64,000 nt of DNA from LMUY01 sp965199165 (lineage in GTDB: Bacteria; Pseudomonadota; Alphaproteobacteria; Acetobacterales; Acetobacteraceae), in contig OZ240681.1 in the NCBI GenBank assembly GCA_965199165.1, positions 3,906,001-3,970,000 of the forward strand, read 5' to 3'. The notes beneath the pieces are model-generated. The model ran no database searches, was not told the origin of the DNA, and was given only the letters and a program-made list of their open reading frames with translations. Shown here one piece after another: positions 8,933 to 17,139 of the stretch (positions are counted from its first letter, which is position 1; each line of letters opens with the position of its first letter). The position numbers and the translations under genes were made by a program.

Positions 8933-9061
8933 CCCTCTTCCGCTGGCGGGAGAGGGAGGGGTAAGGGTGGCCGGCCAGCGGTCTGGAGGTCCGGGAGGTT
9001 CGTCGGTCATACGGGCGACGCCACCCTCACCCCGACCCGCTCCCGCCAGCGGGAGAGGGAG
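8933..9061. repeat. Inverted pair of CTCTCCC-type palindromes between livH and livM
   Basis: Two related elements face each other. The left one (8933-8970) is an imperfect palindrome with core GCTGGCGGGAGAGGG followed by GGGGTAAGGGTGG. The right one (about 9021-9061) carries the complementary tail CCACCCTCACCCC followed by the palindrome CTCCCGCCAGCGGGAG. The arrangement is like a bacterial interspersed mosaic element. In the liv transcript it could form strong hairpins that set relative livH/livM levels (inference). Confidence 0.65.
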
Positions 9062-9088
9062 ATTTCCATAGCGCGTGTCGTGAGGCGG

Positions 9089-9970
9089 CTACGCACGCCG
9101 CAGCACCGCGCGGCCGAACAGCCCGGATGGCCGCGTCCACAGCACCGCCACCAGCACCAGGAAGGCCACGGCCTCCTTGAGGTTGGAGCTCACGTAGCCG
9201 GCGGTCATCACCTCCAGCAGGCCCAGCAACATGCCGGCGATCACGGCGCCGCCGATGTCGCCCAGGCCGCCGACGATGATCACCACGAAGCCGCGCAGCA
9301 TCATCTCCTCGCCCATGTAGGGGTCGATCGCGTTGCGTTGCAGCCCGATCAGCACGCCGCCCGCCCCCGCCAGGCAGCCGGACAGGAACGACACGATCGC
9401 CGCCGCCCGCGCGGTGTCGATGCCCATCAGCTCGGCGGCGTCCGGCCGGTCCGCCATGGCGCGGATCGCCAGGCCCAGCTTCGTGCCCCGCAGCAGCCAG
9501 ACCAGCGCCACGATCAGCACCGCCACCGCCGCCAGGATCAGCAGTTGCGCGATCGTCACCCGCACCGGGCCCAGCACGATCGCCTCGCCGCTGACCACGC
9601 CCGGGGGCAGGCGGCGGATGTCCGAGCCGAGCCAGGCGGTCAGCGCCGAATACAGCGCCAGCACCGCGCCGAGTGTCACCATCAGCGAGGTCAGCTCCGG
9701 CGCCTTGGCCCGCCGCAGCCTGGTAAGCAGCAGCCAATCCACCACGACCGCGATCAGCCCGGCGGCGAGGGCGGCGACGGGCAGGGCGGTCCAGATGCCG
9801 AACCCGAACGCCCGCACCAGCCACAGCGCCACCAGCGCGCCCGCCGAGAAATAGAACCCATAGGTGAGGTTGATGACCTTGAGCACGCCGAACATCAGCG
9901 TGAAGCCGAGCGCGAAGAGCGCGTAGGTGGCACCCAGGAGGACGCCGTTGACGAGTTGCTGGGCTAGCAT
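9089..9970 (-). CDS. livH: Branched-chain amino acid-type ABC permease LivH (system 1)
   Basis: A 293-aa membrane permease of the LivH family. The N-terminus MLAQQLVNGVLLGATYALFALGFTLMFGVLKVINL and the loop GLAIRAMADRPDAAELMGID are characteristic. The closing stretch GGLGDIGGAVIAGMLLGLLE matches the family end. It lies 43 bases downstream of livK, separated by a short CTCCCA/TGGGAG palindrome. Confidence 0.92.
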   Translation of the reverse strand: MLAQQLVNGVLLGATYALFALGFTLMFGVLKVINLTYGFYFSAGALVALWLVRAFGFGIWTALPVAALAAGLIAVVVDWLLLTRLRRAKAPELTSLMVTLGAVLALYSALTAWLGSDIRRLPPGVVSGEAIVLGPVRVTIAQLLILAAVAVLIVALVWLLRGTKLGLAIRAMADRPDAAELMGIDTARAAAIVSFLSGCLAGAGGVLIGLQRNAIDPYMGEEMMLRGFVVIIVGGLGDIGGAVIAGMLLGLLEVMTAGYVSSNLKEAVAFLVLVAVLWTRPSGLFGRAVLRRA

Positions 9971-9982
9971 CGGCCGACCTCC

Positions 9983-10000
9983 TTCTCCCAGTGGGAGAGG
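9983..10000. repeat. Short CTCCCA/TGGGAG palindrome between livK and livH
   Basis: Sequence TCTCCCA-G-TGGGAGA with GGG after it, a compact member of the palindrome family. It lies in the 43-bp gap downstream of livK, where a hairpin would protect the binding-protein part of the mRNA (inference from placement). Confidence 0.5.
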
Positions 10001-10013
10001 GATCGCGGGAGTA

Positions 10014-11132
10014 TCACGGCGCGATGACGAATTTGCCGTTCTGCATCACCAGCACCACGACGCCCTCGGTAGAGGCCGGGTCACGCCCGGCGGTGAATGA
10101 GAACGGGCCCATGACGCCGTCGAACCTGGTCTGCATCAGCGCGTCGCGCAGCTTGGCCGGGTCGGCAGCGCCGGCGCGGTCGATCGCGGCGGCCATGATC
10201 TTCACCGCGTCATAGGCTTGTGCGGCGAACTGGTCCGGCTCCCTGCCATACTTGGCCTTGAAATCGGTGACGAACTTCTCGTTCACCGGGGTCGGCTTGC
10301 CGATGAACCAAGGGCTGCCGACCAGCAGGCCATCCGCCGCCTTGCCCGCGATCTCCCCCAGCTTGGGCGAGTTGCTGCCGTTCCCGCCGATGAACAGCGT
10401 CTCCGGCCCGAAGCCGAGCTGGCGGGCCGCCAGCAACACGCCGGACACCGGCTCCACCAGGGCGGAGATGCCGATCGCGTCCGGCTTCAGCTGCTTGATC
10501 TTGGTCAGTTGGGCGGAGAAGTCGCTGTCCTTGCTGCCGAAGCTCTCGACATCGACGATCTTCAGCCCGGCCTTCTCCGCCGCGGCCTTCATCACGTCGT
10601 AGCCCGACTTGGAGAAGGCGTCGTCGTTGGCGTACATCAGCGCGATCGTCTTGACGCCCCGGCCGATCGCCGTCTTCAACGTCACCGGGATCACATCGCT
10701 TTCCGGCAGCGAGGTGCGGAACACGTAGTCGCCCATGGCGGTGATGCCGGTCGCCGTGGTGGAGGTGCCGAGGATCGGGATGTGCCGCTCGTTGGCGACG
10801 GGCCCGACGGCGAACATCTCGTTGGACAGGGTCGGGCCGATGATCGCCACCACCTTGTCCCGCCCGATCAGCTTGCGCGCGGCGTTGATCGCCTGGTCCT
10901 TGCTGGCGGCGCTGTCCTCCACCGTCAGGACGATCTTGCGGCCGCCGAGCACGCCTCGCGCGTTCACCTCGTCCAGCGCCAGTTCCATGCCGGCCTTGAT
11001 CGCGACGCCGTACGCGGCGTTTGGTCCGGAGAGGATTTCGATCGATCCGAGCTGCACGGGCTCCTGCGCGCGCGCCGTGCCGGCCAGCGCCAGGACGCCG
11101 GCAAGGGCTGCGGCGAAGTGCCTGCGGTTCAT
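10014..11132 (-). CDS. livK: ABC transporter periplasmic binding protein LivK-like (system 1)
   Basis: A 372-aa substrate-binding protein of the leucine/isoleucine/valine type I fold. The signal peptide is MNRRHFAAALAGVLALAGTARA and the mature protein starts near QEPVQLGSIEILSG. Family motifs include GMELALDEVNARGVLGG, DSAASKDQAINAARKLI and AIIGPTLSNEM. ATG 11132 is preferred because AGGAAA precedes it; the frame runs further upstream without a better start. It is the first gene of the operon. The ligand may be an amino acid, amide or aromatic acid, which sequence alone does not settle. Confidence 0.92.
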   Translation of the reverse strand: MNRRHFAAALAGVLALAGTARAQEPVQLGSIEILSGPNAAYGVAIKAGMELALDEVNARGVLGGRKIVLTVEDSAASKDQAINAARKLIGRDKVVAIIGPTLSNEMFAVGPVANERHIPILGTSTTATGITAMGDYVFRTSLPESDVIPVTLKTAIGRGVKTIALMYANDDAFSKSGYDVMKAAAEKAGLKIVDVESFGSKDSDFSAQLTKIKQLKPDAIGISALVEPVSGVLLAARQLGFGPETLFIGGNGSNSPKLGEIAGKAADGLLVGSPWFIGKPTPVNEKFVTDFKAKYGREPDQFAAQAYDAVKIMAAAIDRAGAADPAKLRDALMQTRFDGVMGPFSFTAGRDPASTEGVVVLVMQNGKFVIAP

Positions 11133-11243
11133 GGGGGTTTCCTGTTTGCGAGGTTTCGTATTGCCGCGACTTCTATCCCAACCCGTTGCCCGGTCAAGCA
11201 CGCCCCCATGGCCCTGCCGGATGCCATGGGACAAGATGCGAGC

Positions 11244-12050
11244 ATGACGACGCTGCGGATCGCCACCTGGAACATCAACTCCCTACGCCTGCGCCTGCCC
11301 TTGCTGGAGCGGCTGGTCGCCGCACTGGATCCCGACGTGATCTGCCTCCAGGAGACCAAGGTCCCGGACGAGCTGTTCCCGGACGCCGGGCCGCCGGCGC
11401 TCGGCTACCCCTACGTCGCCCGGCGCGGGATGAAGGGGTACAACGGAGTGGCCATCCTCTCCCGCATCCCGCTGGTGGTGGACGAGGACGCGCCGGACTG
11501 GTGCGAGAAGGGTGATTGCCGCCACTTGCAGGTTGCGTTGGATCTGCCGTCCGGGCCGTTGGAGTTGCACGATTTCTACGTGCCTGCCGGTGGCGACGTC
11601 GCGGACCCGGCGCTCAACGTCAAGTTCGCGCACAAGCTCGCCTTCGTGGCCCAAGCCACCAACTGGTTCGCGGCCCGCACCGGGCTGTGCCGTGCGGTGC
11701 TGGTGGGGGACCTCAACATCGCGCCGCTGGAGCAGGACGTCTGGAGCCACAAGCAGCTCCTCGGCGTCGTCAGCCACACGCCGGTCGAGGTGGCGCACAT
11801 GCTCGCCTGGCAGCGCGCCGGCTGGCACGACGCGGTGCGCCACTTCGTCCCGCCCGAGGAGAAGCTCTACACCTGGTGGTCGTACCGCAACCGGGACTGG
11901 CGAACCTCCGACAGGGGGCGGCGGCTGGACCATGTGTGGGTGACGCCGGACCTTGCGCCGGCCCTGCGGGAGATGACCGTGCTGAAGGACGCGCGGGACT
12001 GGCCGCAGACCTCCGACCATGTCCCGGTTGCCGTGACGTTGGCGCTGTAG
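11244..12050 (+). CDS. xthA: Exodeoxyribonuclease III
   Basis: A 268-aa member of the exonuclease III / AP endonuclease family, acting in base-excision repair. The characteristic series is complete: IATWNINSLRLR at the N-terminus, ICLQETK with the metal-binding Glu, GVAILSR, VGDLNIAP (catalytic Asp-Asn), RRLDHVWVTPD, and the closing SDHVPV with the catalytic Asp-His. ATG 11244 gives the usual family N-terminus; in-frame ATGs at 11208 and 11226 would add 12 or 6 residues. It is divergent from livK. Confidence 0.93.
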   Translation: MTTLRIATWNINSLRLRLPLLERLVAALDPDVICLQETKVPDELFPDAGPPALGYPYVARRGMKGYNGVAILSRIPLVVDEDAPDWCEKGDCRHLQVALDLPSGPLELHDFYVPAGGDVADPALNVKFAHKLAFVAQATNWFAARTGLCRAVLVGDLNIAPLEQDVWSHKQLLGVVSHTPVEVAHMLAWQRAGWHDAVRHFVPPEEKLYTWWSYRNRDWRTSDRGRRLDHVWVTPDLAPALREMTVLKDARDWPQTSDHVPVAVTLAL

Positions 12051-12082
12051 CGGCGGCGCCAGCCATGGTAGGCTTCCGCCTG

Positions 12083-12751
12083 ATGTCGCGCCGCACCGTC
12101 GAGGTCACGCCCGAACTGCTGCTGCGCGCCTATCGCGTCGGCCTGTTCCCCATGGCGGAGACGCGGCGCGGCAACCGCCTCTACTGGCTCGACCCGGAGT
12201 TGCGCGGCATTCTGCCGCTCGACCGCTTCCATGCGCCGCGGCGGCTGTTGCGCACCGTGCTCCGCGGGCCCTACGACGTGTCGGTCGACCAGGACTTCCC
12301 CGGGGTGATCGCCGCCTGCGCCGAGGCCATGCCGGGCCGGGAGGACACGTGGATCAACCGCGAGATCGAGCGGCTGTTCGGCGACCTGCACCGCGGCGGG
12401 CACGCCCACAGCGTGGAGTGCCGTGCCGCAGGGGTGCTGGTGGGCGGACTGTATGGCGTCAGCCTCGGTGGGGCGTTCTTCGGCGAGAGCATGTTCAGCA
12501 CGGCTCGGGACGCGTCCAAGGTGGCGCTCGTCCACCTGGTGGCGCGCTTGCGGGTCGGTGGTTATCGCCTGCTGGACACTCAGTTCGTGACGTCCCACCT
12601 GCAACAGTTCGGGACGGAGGAAGTCCCCCGAGAACGTTACAAGGCGCTGCTGGCTGCGGCGGTAGACGGGCCGGGCCGATGGCAGGCAGAAAGCGACGCG
12701 GTGGAGGCGGAGATCCGGACGATGGCCAAGCGGGAGGTTTTGCAGCCATGA
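12083..12751 (+). CDS. aat: Leucyl/phenylalanyl-tRNA-protein transferase
   Basis: A 222-aa Aat enzyme, which attaches Leu or Phe to N-terminal Arg or Lys of proteins and so marks them for ClpAP degradation (N-degron pathway). Landmarks are LLRAYRVGLFPMAETR, YWLDPELRGILPLD, WINREIE, GGLYGVSLGGAFFGESMFS and LLDTQFVTSHLQQFGTEEV. ATG 12083 was chosen to give MSRRTVEVTPELL; ATG 12065 would add six residues and neither has a strong ribosome-binding site. Its stop overlaps the next start (ATGA), beginning a chain of four overlapping genes. Confidence 0.92.
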   Translation: MSRRTVEVTPELLLRAYRVGLFPMAETRRGNRLYWLDPELRGILPLDRFHAPRRLLRTVLRGPYDVSVDQDFPGVIAACAEAMPGREDTWINREIERLFGDLHRGGHAHSVECRAAGVLVGGLYGVSLGGAFFGESMFSTARDASKVALVHLVARLRVGGYRLLDTQFVTSHLQQFGTEEVPRERYKALLAAAVDGPGRWQAESDAVEAEIRTMAKREVLQP

Positions 12752-13323
12752 CGCGCCTGGCACTGCTGCTTGCCCTGCTGTTCGCATCCGGCGCCGCGGT
12801 GGCGCAGCCGCGGCTGATCCCGGCCGGCAGCGTGGACGTGCTGTATCGGCTGAGCGGTGCCGCGGCCGACCAGATCCCGGGCGGTGCGCCGGATGGGGTC
12901 CGCCTGCAGTGGGACGGCGTTACGCAGCGCCTGCGTGCGGAGCCGATCGGCCGGCCGGTCTACGTGATCACCGACCTCGCACGCCGCGTGGCGGACTTCG
13001 TCTTCCCGGCGCAGAACGCCTTCCTGGAAGTCCCGCTGCGCGGCGGAGACCCGCAGGCGCTGCTGGCTGGGTCGGATGTGCGCTTCACCCGGCGCGGCAC
13101 CAGCCGCGTGGCCGGCCTGGACTGCACCGAATGGACGGCCCAGTCGCAGAAGCTGGACGCCACCGGCTGCGTGACGGCGGACGGCATCGTGCTGCGCGCC
13201 GATGGGAGCTATGACGGGCACCGCAGCAGCTTCCAGGCGCTGTCCGTCACGCGCGGGCCCGTCGCGCCGGACAGGTTGCGCCCACCGGAGGGGTTCGCGC
13301 GCCTGCCGCTCGGGTCGCGATGA
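12748..13323 (+). CDS. Secreted protein of unknown function, paralogue A
   Basis: A 191-aa protein with a signal peptide (MTRLALLLALLFASGAAVAQ). The mature part is beta-rich with one conserved block: RRGTSRVAGLDCTEW, then a second cysteine in GCVTADGIVLRADG, then SVTRG and a final PPEGFARLP. The same block recurs in the next gene, so the two are tandem paralogues. The two cysteines, about 18 residues apart, could form a disulphide in the periplasm. I do not recognise a named family. It overlaps aat and its paralogue by ATGA at both ends. Confidence 0.75.
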   Translation: MTRLALLLALLFASGAAVAQPRLIPAGSVDVLYRLSGAAADQIPGGAPDGVRLQWDGVTQRLRAEPIGRPVYVITDLARRVADFVFPAQNAFLEVPLRGGDPQALLAGSDVRFTRRGTSRVAGLDCTEWTAQSQKLDATGCVTADGIVLRADGSYDGHRSSFQALSVTRGPVAPDRLRPPEGFARLPLGSR

Positions 13324-13868
13324 TCCGCGCGTTGGTGATCGCGGCGGCTTGCATCTCCGCGGCTCATGCCGCCGAGCGGCCGCCTATCACGCCGCAGCGC
13401 GATGTGGACGTGACCTACGCGACCGGCGTGCCGCAGGACGGCAGCGCGCCGCTGACGCAGCGGATGCGCTGGTCGGTGGCGACGGGGCGGCTGCGGGTCG
13501 ACCCACCGACGGCCGGGCTTTACATGATCGTCGACTACCGGGCGAAGCGGATGGCGGTGGTCAAGCCGGCCGACCACGCCGTGCTGGATGTGTCGACGGT
13601 CGGGCCCGGACTGCCCGGCGCGGCGGCGGGTGACTATGACCGACGCGGCACGGGGCAGGTGGCCGGCCTGCCGTGCACGGACTGGCAGACGACGGACGCG
13701 GCCGGGCAGGTGACGCTGCTCTGCCTCACTGCGGACGGGGTCCTGCTGCGCGCTAGCCATGGCAACCAAGTGTTGCTAGAGGCGACCAGCGTCACCTACG
13801 GGTCGCAGGACCTTGCCGCCTTCACGCCGCCCGACGGCTACCGCCACATCGCGGGGACCATGCCGTGA
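13320..13868 (+). CDS. Secreted protein of unknown function, paralogue B
   Basis: A 182-aa exported protein (signal peptide MIRALVIAAACISAAHAA). It shares with the preceding protein the order RRGTGQVAGLPCTDW, LCLTADGVLLRAS, SVTYG and PPDGYRHI, including both cysteines, but has diverged elsewhere. Its N-terminal half (DVDVTYATGVPQDGSAPLTQRMRW) also lines up loosely with the paralogue. It overlaps the next gene as GTGA, so paralogues A and B and the MsrQ-like protein are probably made together. Function unknown; a periplasmic role connected with the downstream membrane haem protein is speculation. Confidence 0.75.
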   Translation: MIRALVIAAACISAAHAAERPPITPQRDVDVTYATGVPQDGSAPLTQRMRWSVATGRLRVDPPTAGLYMIVDYRAKRMAVVKPADHAVLDVSTVGPGLPGAAAGDYDRRGTGQVAGLPCTDWQTTDAAGQVTLLCLTADGVLLRASHGNQVLLEATSVTYGSQDLAAFTPPDGYRHIAGTMP

Positions 13869-15013
13869 GCGAAGAGGTGTCCGTGCGGGAGCGTGTCCAT
13901 CCCCGTCGCCCCCGTTCGACCCACAAGATGCAGAAGACGCCGTGGCCGTGGCATGACCGGTCCGGCCGGTTCTCCTGGCTGAAGACCGCGGTGCTGGTGC
14001 TGGAGTGTGCGCCGGCCGCTTGGATCGGCTTCGCCCTGCTGACGCACCGTTTGGGCGCCCGGCCACTCACCGAGGCTGTCCATGAGAGCGGGCTATGCGC
14101 CGTGCGCTTCCTGCTGCTGTCGCTGATGGTCAGCCCTGCGCGCGCGATCTTCAACTGGCACCGGCTGGTTCTGGTGCGCCGGCAGCTCGGGTTGACCGCA
14201 TTGTTCTACGGCCTGGGCCACCTCGTCCTATACAACGCGGACGAGAACTGGAAGATCGTCACCGTGGCGATGGAGATCCTCGATCGCTTCTACCTCGAGG
14301 TCGGCTTCGTGGCGCTCGTTGGCCTGGCCGTGCTGGGGGTGACCTCCAGCGATCGGGCGCTGCGGCAGCTGGGCCATGGGTGGAAGCGGCTGCACCGGGT
14401 GGTCTATGCGCTGACGATCCTGGCCTTGCTGCACTACTTCCTGCAGTCGAAGGCGGACGTAGCCGAGCCGACGCTGCTGGCCGGCATGTTCATCTGGATG
14501 ATGGCGTGGCGCTTGCTGCCCTCGGGTCCGGACCGCAACCCGCTGCCGATGCTGGGTCTGGGCGTGGCATCGGCGGCGCTGACAGCGCTGGTCGAGTATG
14601 CCTGGTATGGGCTGGCGACGCGGATCAGCCCGCTGCGACCGCTGGCAGCCGAGCTGGACGTCAGCTACGGGCCGCACCCGGCTGGGCAGATGCTGCTGCT
14701 CGGCCTATGCCTGGCGATCGCGACGGCGCTGTTCTGGGCGCAGCACCGGGACAAGCTGCGCCGGACGCTTGGCTTCAACGTCGCGCTGTATGCGGGCGGC
14801 GCCGTCATGGTGGTGGCCGTCGTGTTCGCCTTCAGCCTGGCCGATGACTGGCTGCCGGACGATTGGAGCTTCCCGGGCGTGGCGCTGGCCTTCGTGGCGG
14901 GCGCGGCGGTGCTCGGCGGGCTGCGCCGGGCGATCCCGCGGCAGCGGCTCGCGCTGGACGTGATTTGCGCCGTGGCGTTGCTGCTGCCCCTGGTGGTCGG
15001 GCTCTCCATCTAA
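13865..15013 (+). CDS. MsrQ/YedZ-like haem-binding ferric-reductase-type membrane protein
   Basis: A 382-aa polytopic membrane protein. Residues about 40-210 match the ferric reductase-like domain of MsrQ: FNWHRLVLVRRQLGL, GLGHLVLY with a candidate haem histidine, and WKRLHRVVYALTILALLHYF with further conserved histidines, followed by KADVAEP as in MsrQ. MsrQ passes electrons to the periplasmic methionine sulfoxide reductase MsrP. No msrP gene adjoins it here. The C-terminal about 170 residues add several hydrophobic segments beyond the usual length of about 200, so it may be a distinct subfamily. GTG at 13865 overlaps the previous stop; ATG 13928 is an alternative. Confidence 0.65.
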   Translation: MSEEVSVRERVHPRRPRSTHKMQKTPWPWHDRSGRFSWLKTAVLVLECAPAAWIGFALLTHRLGARPLTEAVHESGLCAVRFLLLSLMVSPARAIFNWHRLVLVRRQLGLTALFYGLGHLVLYNADENWKIVTVAMEILDRFYLEVGFVALVGLAVLGVTSSDRALRQLGHGWKRLHRVVYALTILALLHYFLQSKADVAEPTLLAGMFIWMMAWRLLPSGPDRNPLPMLGLGVASAALTALVEYAWYGLATRISPLRPLAAELDVSYGPHPAGQMLLLGLCLAIATALFWAQHRDKLRRTLGFNVALYAGGAVMVVAVVFAFSLADDWLPDDWSFPGVALAFVAGAAVLGGLRRAIPRQRLALDVICAVALLLPLVVGLSI

Positions 15014-15130
15014 GCGCCGAGTCCGCACCGGCGGCGAGGCACCTTGAATAATCCCCCATGCTGTGCGCGGAATGCCGCCTGTAAAAACCGGACCCAATCC
15101 GGATGCGCAGCTGGGGGAATATCCAACGTG

Positions 15131-16258
15131 ATGATGACTCGCCGTACGCTCTTGCTCGCCTCTGCCGGCACGCTGGCGATGCCCTATGTGGCGCGCGCCG
15201 CCGACACGCTGAAGATCGGGATGACGGTTCCGGTCACCGGGCCGGCCGCCGAGTCGGGCGGGTTCATGACCACCGGTGCCAAGCTCGCGCTGGACGCCGC
15301 CAACGAGAAGGGCGTGCTCGGCCGCAAGCTCGAGCTGCAGATCGAGGACGACCAGACCACCAACCCCGGCGCCGTGCTCGCCTTCTCCCGCCTGTCCGGG
15401 GACCCGGCGATGGTCGGGTTCGTCGGCTCGATCCGGTCCACCCAGGTGCATGCGATGGCGCCGGACGTGCTCAAGGTGGGCAAGCCGATGATGATCGGCG
15501 GCACCGACCCGGCGCTCACCCACCTCGGCAACCGCTGGCTGTTCCGCTGCCGGCCGAACGACAGCTACTCCGCCAAGGTCATCGCGCAGTATGGCCTGGA
15601 CACGCTCGGCAAGAAAAAGTGGGCGATCGTCCACTCCACGGACGCGTTCGGCACCGGCGGCATGAAGGCCTTCGTCGAGAGCCTGAAGGCCGCCAACATC
15701 GAACCGGTGCTGGTCCAGGGCTACACCAACCAGCAGGCGGACTTCACGCCCGTGGCGCTGGCGGTGCGGCAGTCCGGCGCGGACGTGCTGTGCTCCTACT
15801 TCACGTTCGAGACCGACATCGGCGTGTTCGCCCGGCAGCTGCGCCAGCTCGGCGTGCGCATCCCCTGGGTCGGCTCGCCCTCCATCACCAACATCTCCGC
15901 GCTGAACCTGGCCGGGCCCAGCCTGTACGGCACGTTCGGCGTCGCCGACTACGCCGTCGACTCCAGCCCGGCGGCAAAGGCGTTCGCGGACAAGTATCAG
16001 GCGATCCGCAAGTCCGCGCCTGACAACCAATCCTCCTGGGCGTACGACGCCATCAACGTGCTGGCCCGCGCGATCGGCGATGCCGGGAGCACCGAGCCCG
16101 AGAAGATCCGGACCGCGATCCTCGCGATCAAGGGGTATGACGGCGCGGAGGGCCAGTACAACTTCGACCAGAACGGCGACGGGCTGCACGGCTACAACGT
16201 CGTGAAGAACGAGAGCGGCAAGATCGTCTTCGACAAGCATATCGACTTCGCCGCCTGA
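15131..16258 (+). CDS. livK: ABC transporter periplasmic binding protein LivK-like (system 2)
   Basis: A 375-aa type I binding protein with signal peptide MMTRRTLLLASAGTLAMPYVARA, whose twin arginines suggest possible Tat export. The mature part begins ADTLKIGMTVPVTGPAAESG and contains GAKLALDAANEKGVLG and ELQIEDDQTTNPG, as in LivK-type receptors. It is only distantly similar to the system 1 receptor, so the ligand probably differs. A GGGGA lies about 14 bases upstream of the start; ATG 15134 is equally possible. It heads an operon in which livH follows after 8 bases. Confidence 0.9.
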   Translation: MMTRRTLLLASAGTLAMPYVARAADTLKIGMTVPVTGPAAESGGFMTTGAKLALDAANEKGVLGRKLELQIEDDQTTNPGAVLAFSRLSGDPAMVGFVGSIRSTQVHAMAPDVLKVGKPMMIGGTDPALTHLGNRWLFRCRPNDSYSAKVIAQYGLDTLGKKKWAIVHSTDAFGTGGMKAFVESLKAANIEPVLVQGYTNQQADFTPVALAVRQSGADVLCSYFTFETDIGVFARQLRQLGVRIPWVGSPSITNISALNLAGPSLYGTFGVADYAVDSSPAAKAFADKYQAIRKSAPDNQSSWAYDAINVLARAIGDAGSTEPEKIRTAILAIKGYDGAEGQYNFDQNGDGLHGYNVVKNESGKIVFDKHIDFAA

Positions 16259-16266
16259 GCCCGCCC

Positions 16267-17139
16267 TTGAGCCTCTTCCTCCAGCTCCTGTTCACGGGGC
16301 TCGGCATCGGCAGCATCTACGCGCTGGTCAGCCTCGGTTTCGTGCTGCTGATCCGCGCTGCCAGCGTGGTGAACTTCGCCCAGGGCGAGTTCTCCATGCT
16401 GGGCGCATACATCATGGTGATCTGCGCCAACGACCTCGGCATCCCGTACTTCCTGTCGATCCCGATCGCGGTGGTGCTCATGGCGGCGTTCGGCGTGCTG
16501 TTCGCCGGGGCGGTGTACTGGCCGCTGCGCCACCGCGGCCAGATGCCGGTGATCATCAGCACGATCGGCGCATCGATCTTCCTGGCGAACTTCGTCCTGG
16601 CGACATACGGGCCCAGTCCGCAGGTGCTGCCGCCGATCTTCGACAACGGCTTCGACATCGGCGACGTCTACATCGACAGCCAATACCTCGCCATCATCGT
16701 GATCACGGCGTTGTTGGTCCTGCTGCAATACCTGGTGTTCGAGAAGACGCTGCTGGGCAAGAAGCTGCAGGCGACCAGCCAGGACAAGGAGATGGCGAGC
16801 CTGCTCGGCATCCCCGTGGCGCTGATGGTGCTGTTCACCTTCGCCTACAGCGCGGCGCTCGGCGGCGTGGCGGGGGTGCTGGTGGCGCCGGTGCTGTTCG
16901 TCAGCGTGCAGATGGGCGCGGTGGTGGCGTTGAAGGCTTTCGCCGCCAACATCATCGGCGGCTTCGGCAGCATCCCGGGCGCCATCATCGGCGGCCTGGC
17001 GCTCGGCGTGGCGGAGACGATGGGTGCGGCCTACATCTCCGTGCCCTACAAGGACGCGTTCGCGTTCCTGCTGCTGCTGCTGGTGCTGTTGGTGCGGCCG
17101 CAGGGCATCTTCGGCGAGCGTATCGCGGAGAAGGCATGA
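16267..17139 (+). CDS. livH: Branched-chain amino acid-type ABC permease LivH (system 2)
   Basis: A 290-aa LivH-type permease. The TTG start at 16267 gives MSLFLQLLFTGLGIGSIYALVSLGFVLL, the expected first membrane helix, and no ATG or GTG lies nearby in frame. Further motifs are VVNFAQGEFSMLGAY, LGKKLQATSQDKEMASLLGI and NIIGGFGSIPGAIIGGLALG. It overlaps the next gene as ATGA. Confidence 0.92.
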   Translation: MSLFLQLLFTGLGIGSIYALVSLGFVLLIRAASVVNFAQGEFSMLGAYIMVICANDLGIPYFLSIPIAVVLMAAFGVLFAGAVYWPLRHRGQMPVIISTIGASIFLANFVLATYGPSPQVLPPIFDNGFDIGDVYIDSQYLAIIVITALLVLLQYLVFEKTLLGKKLQATSQDKEMASLLGIPVALMVLFTFAYSAALGGVAGVLVAPVLFVSVQMGAVVALKAFAANIIGGFGSIPGAIIGGLALGVAETMGAAYISVPYKDAFAFLLLLLVLLVRPQGIFGERIAEKA

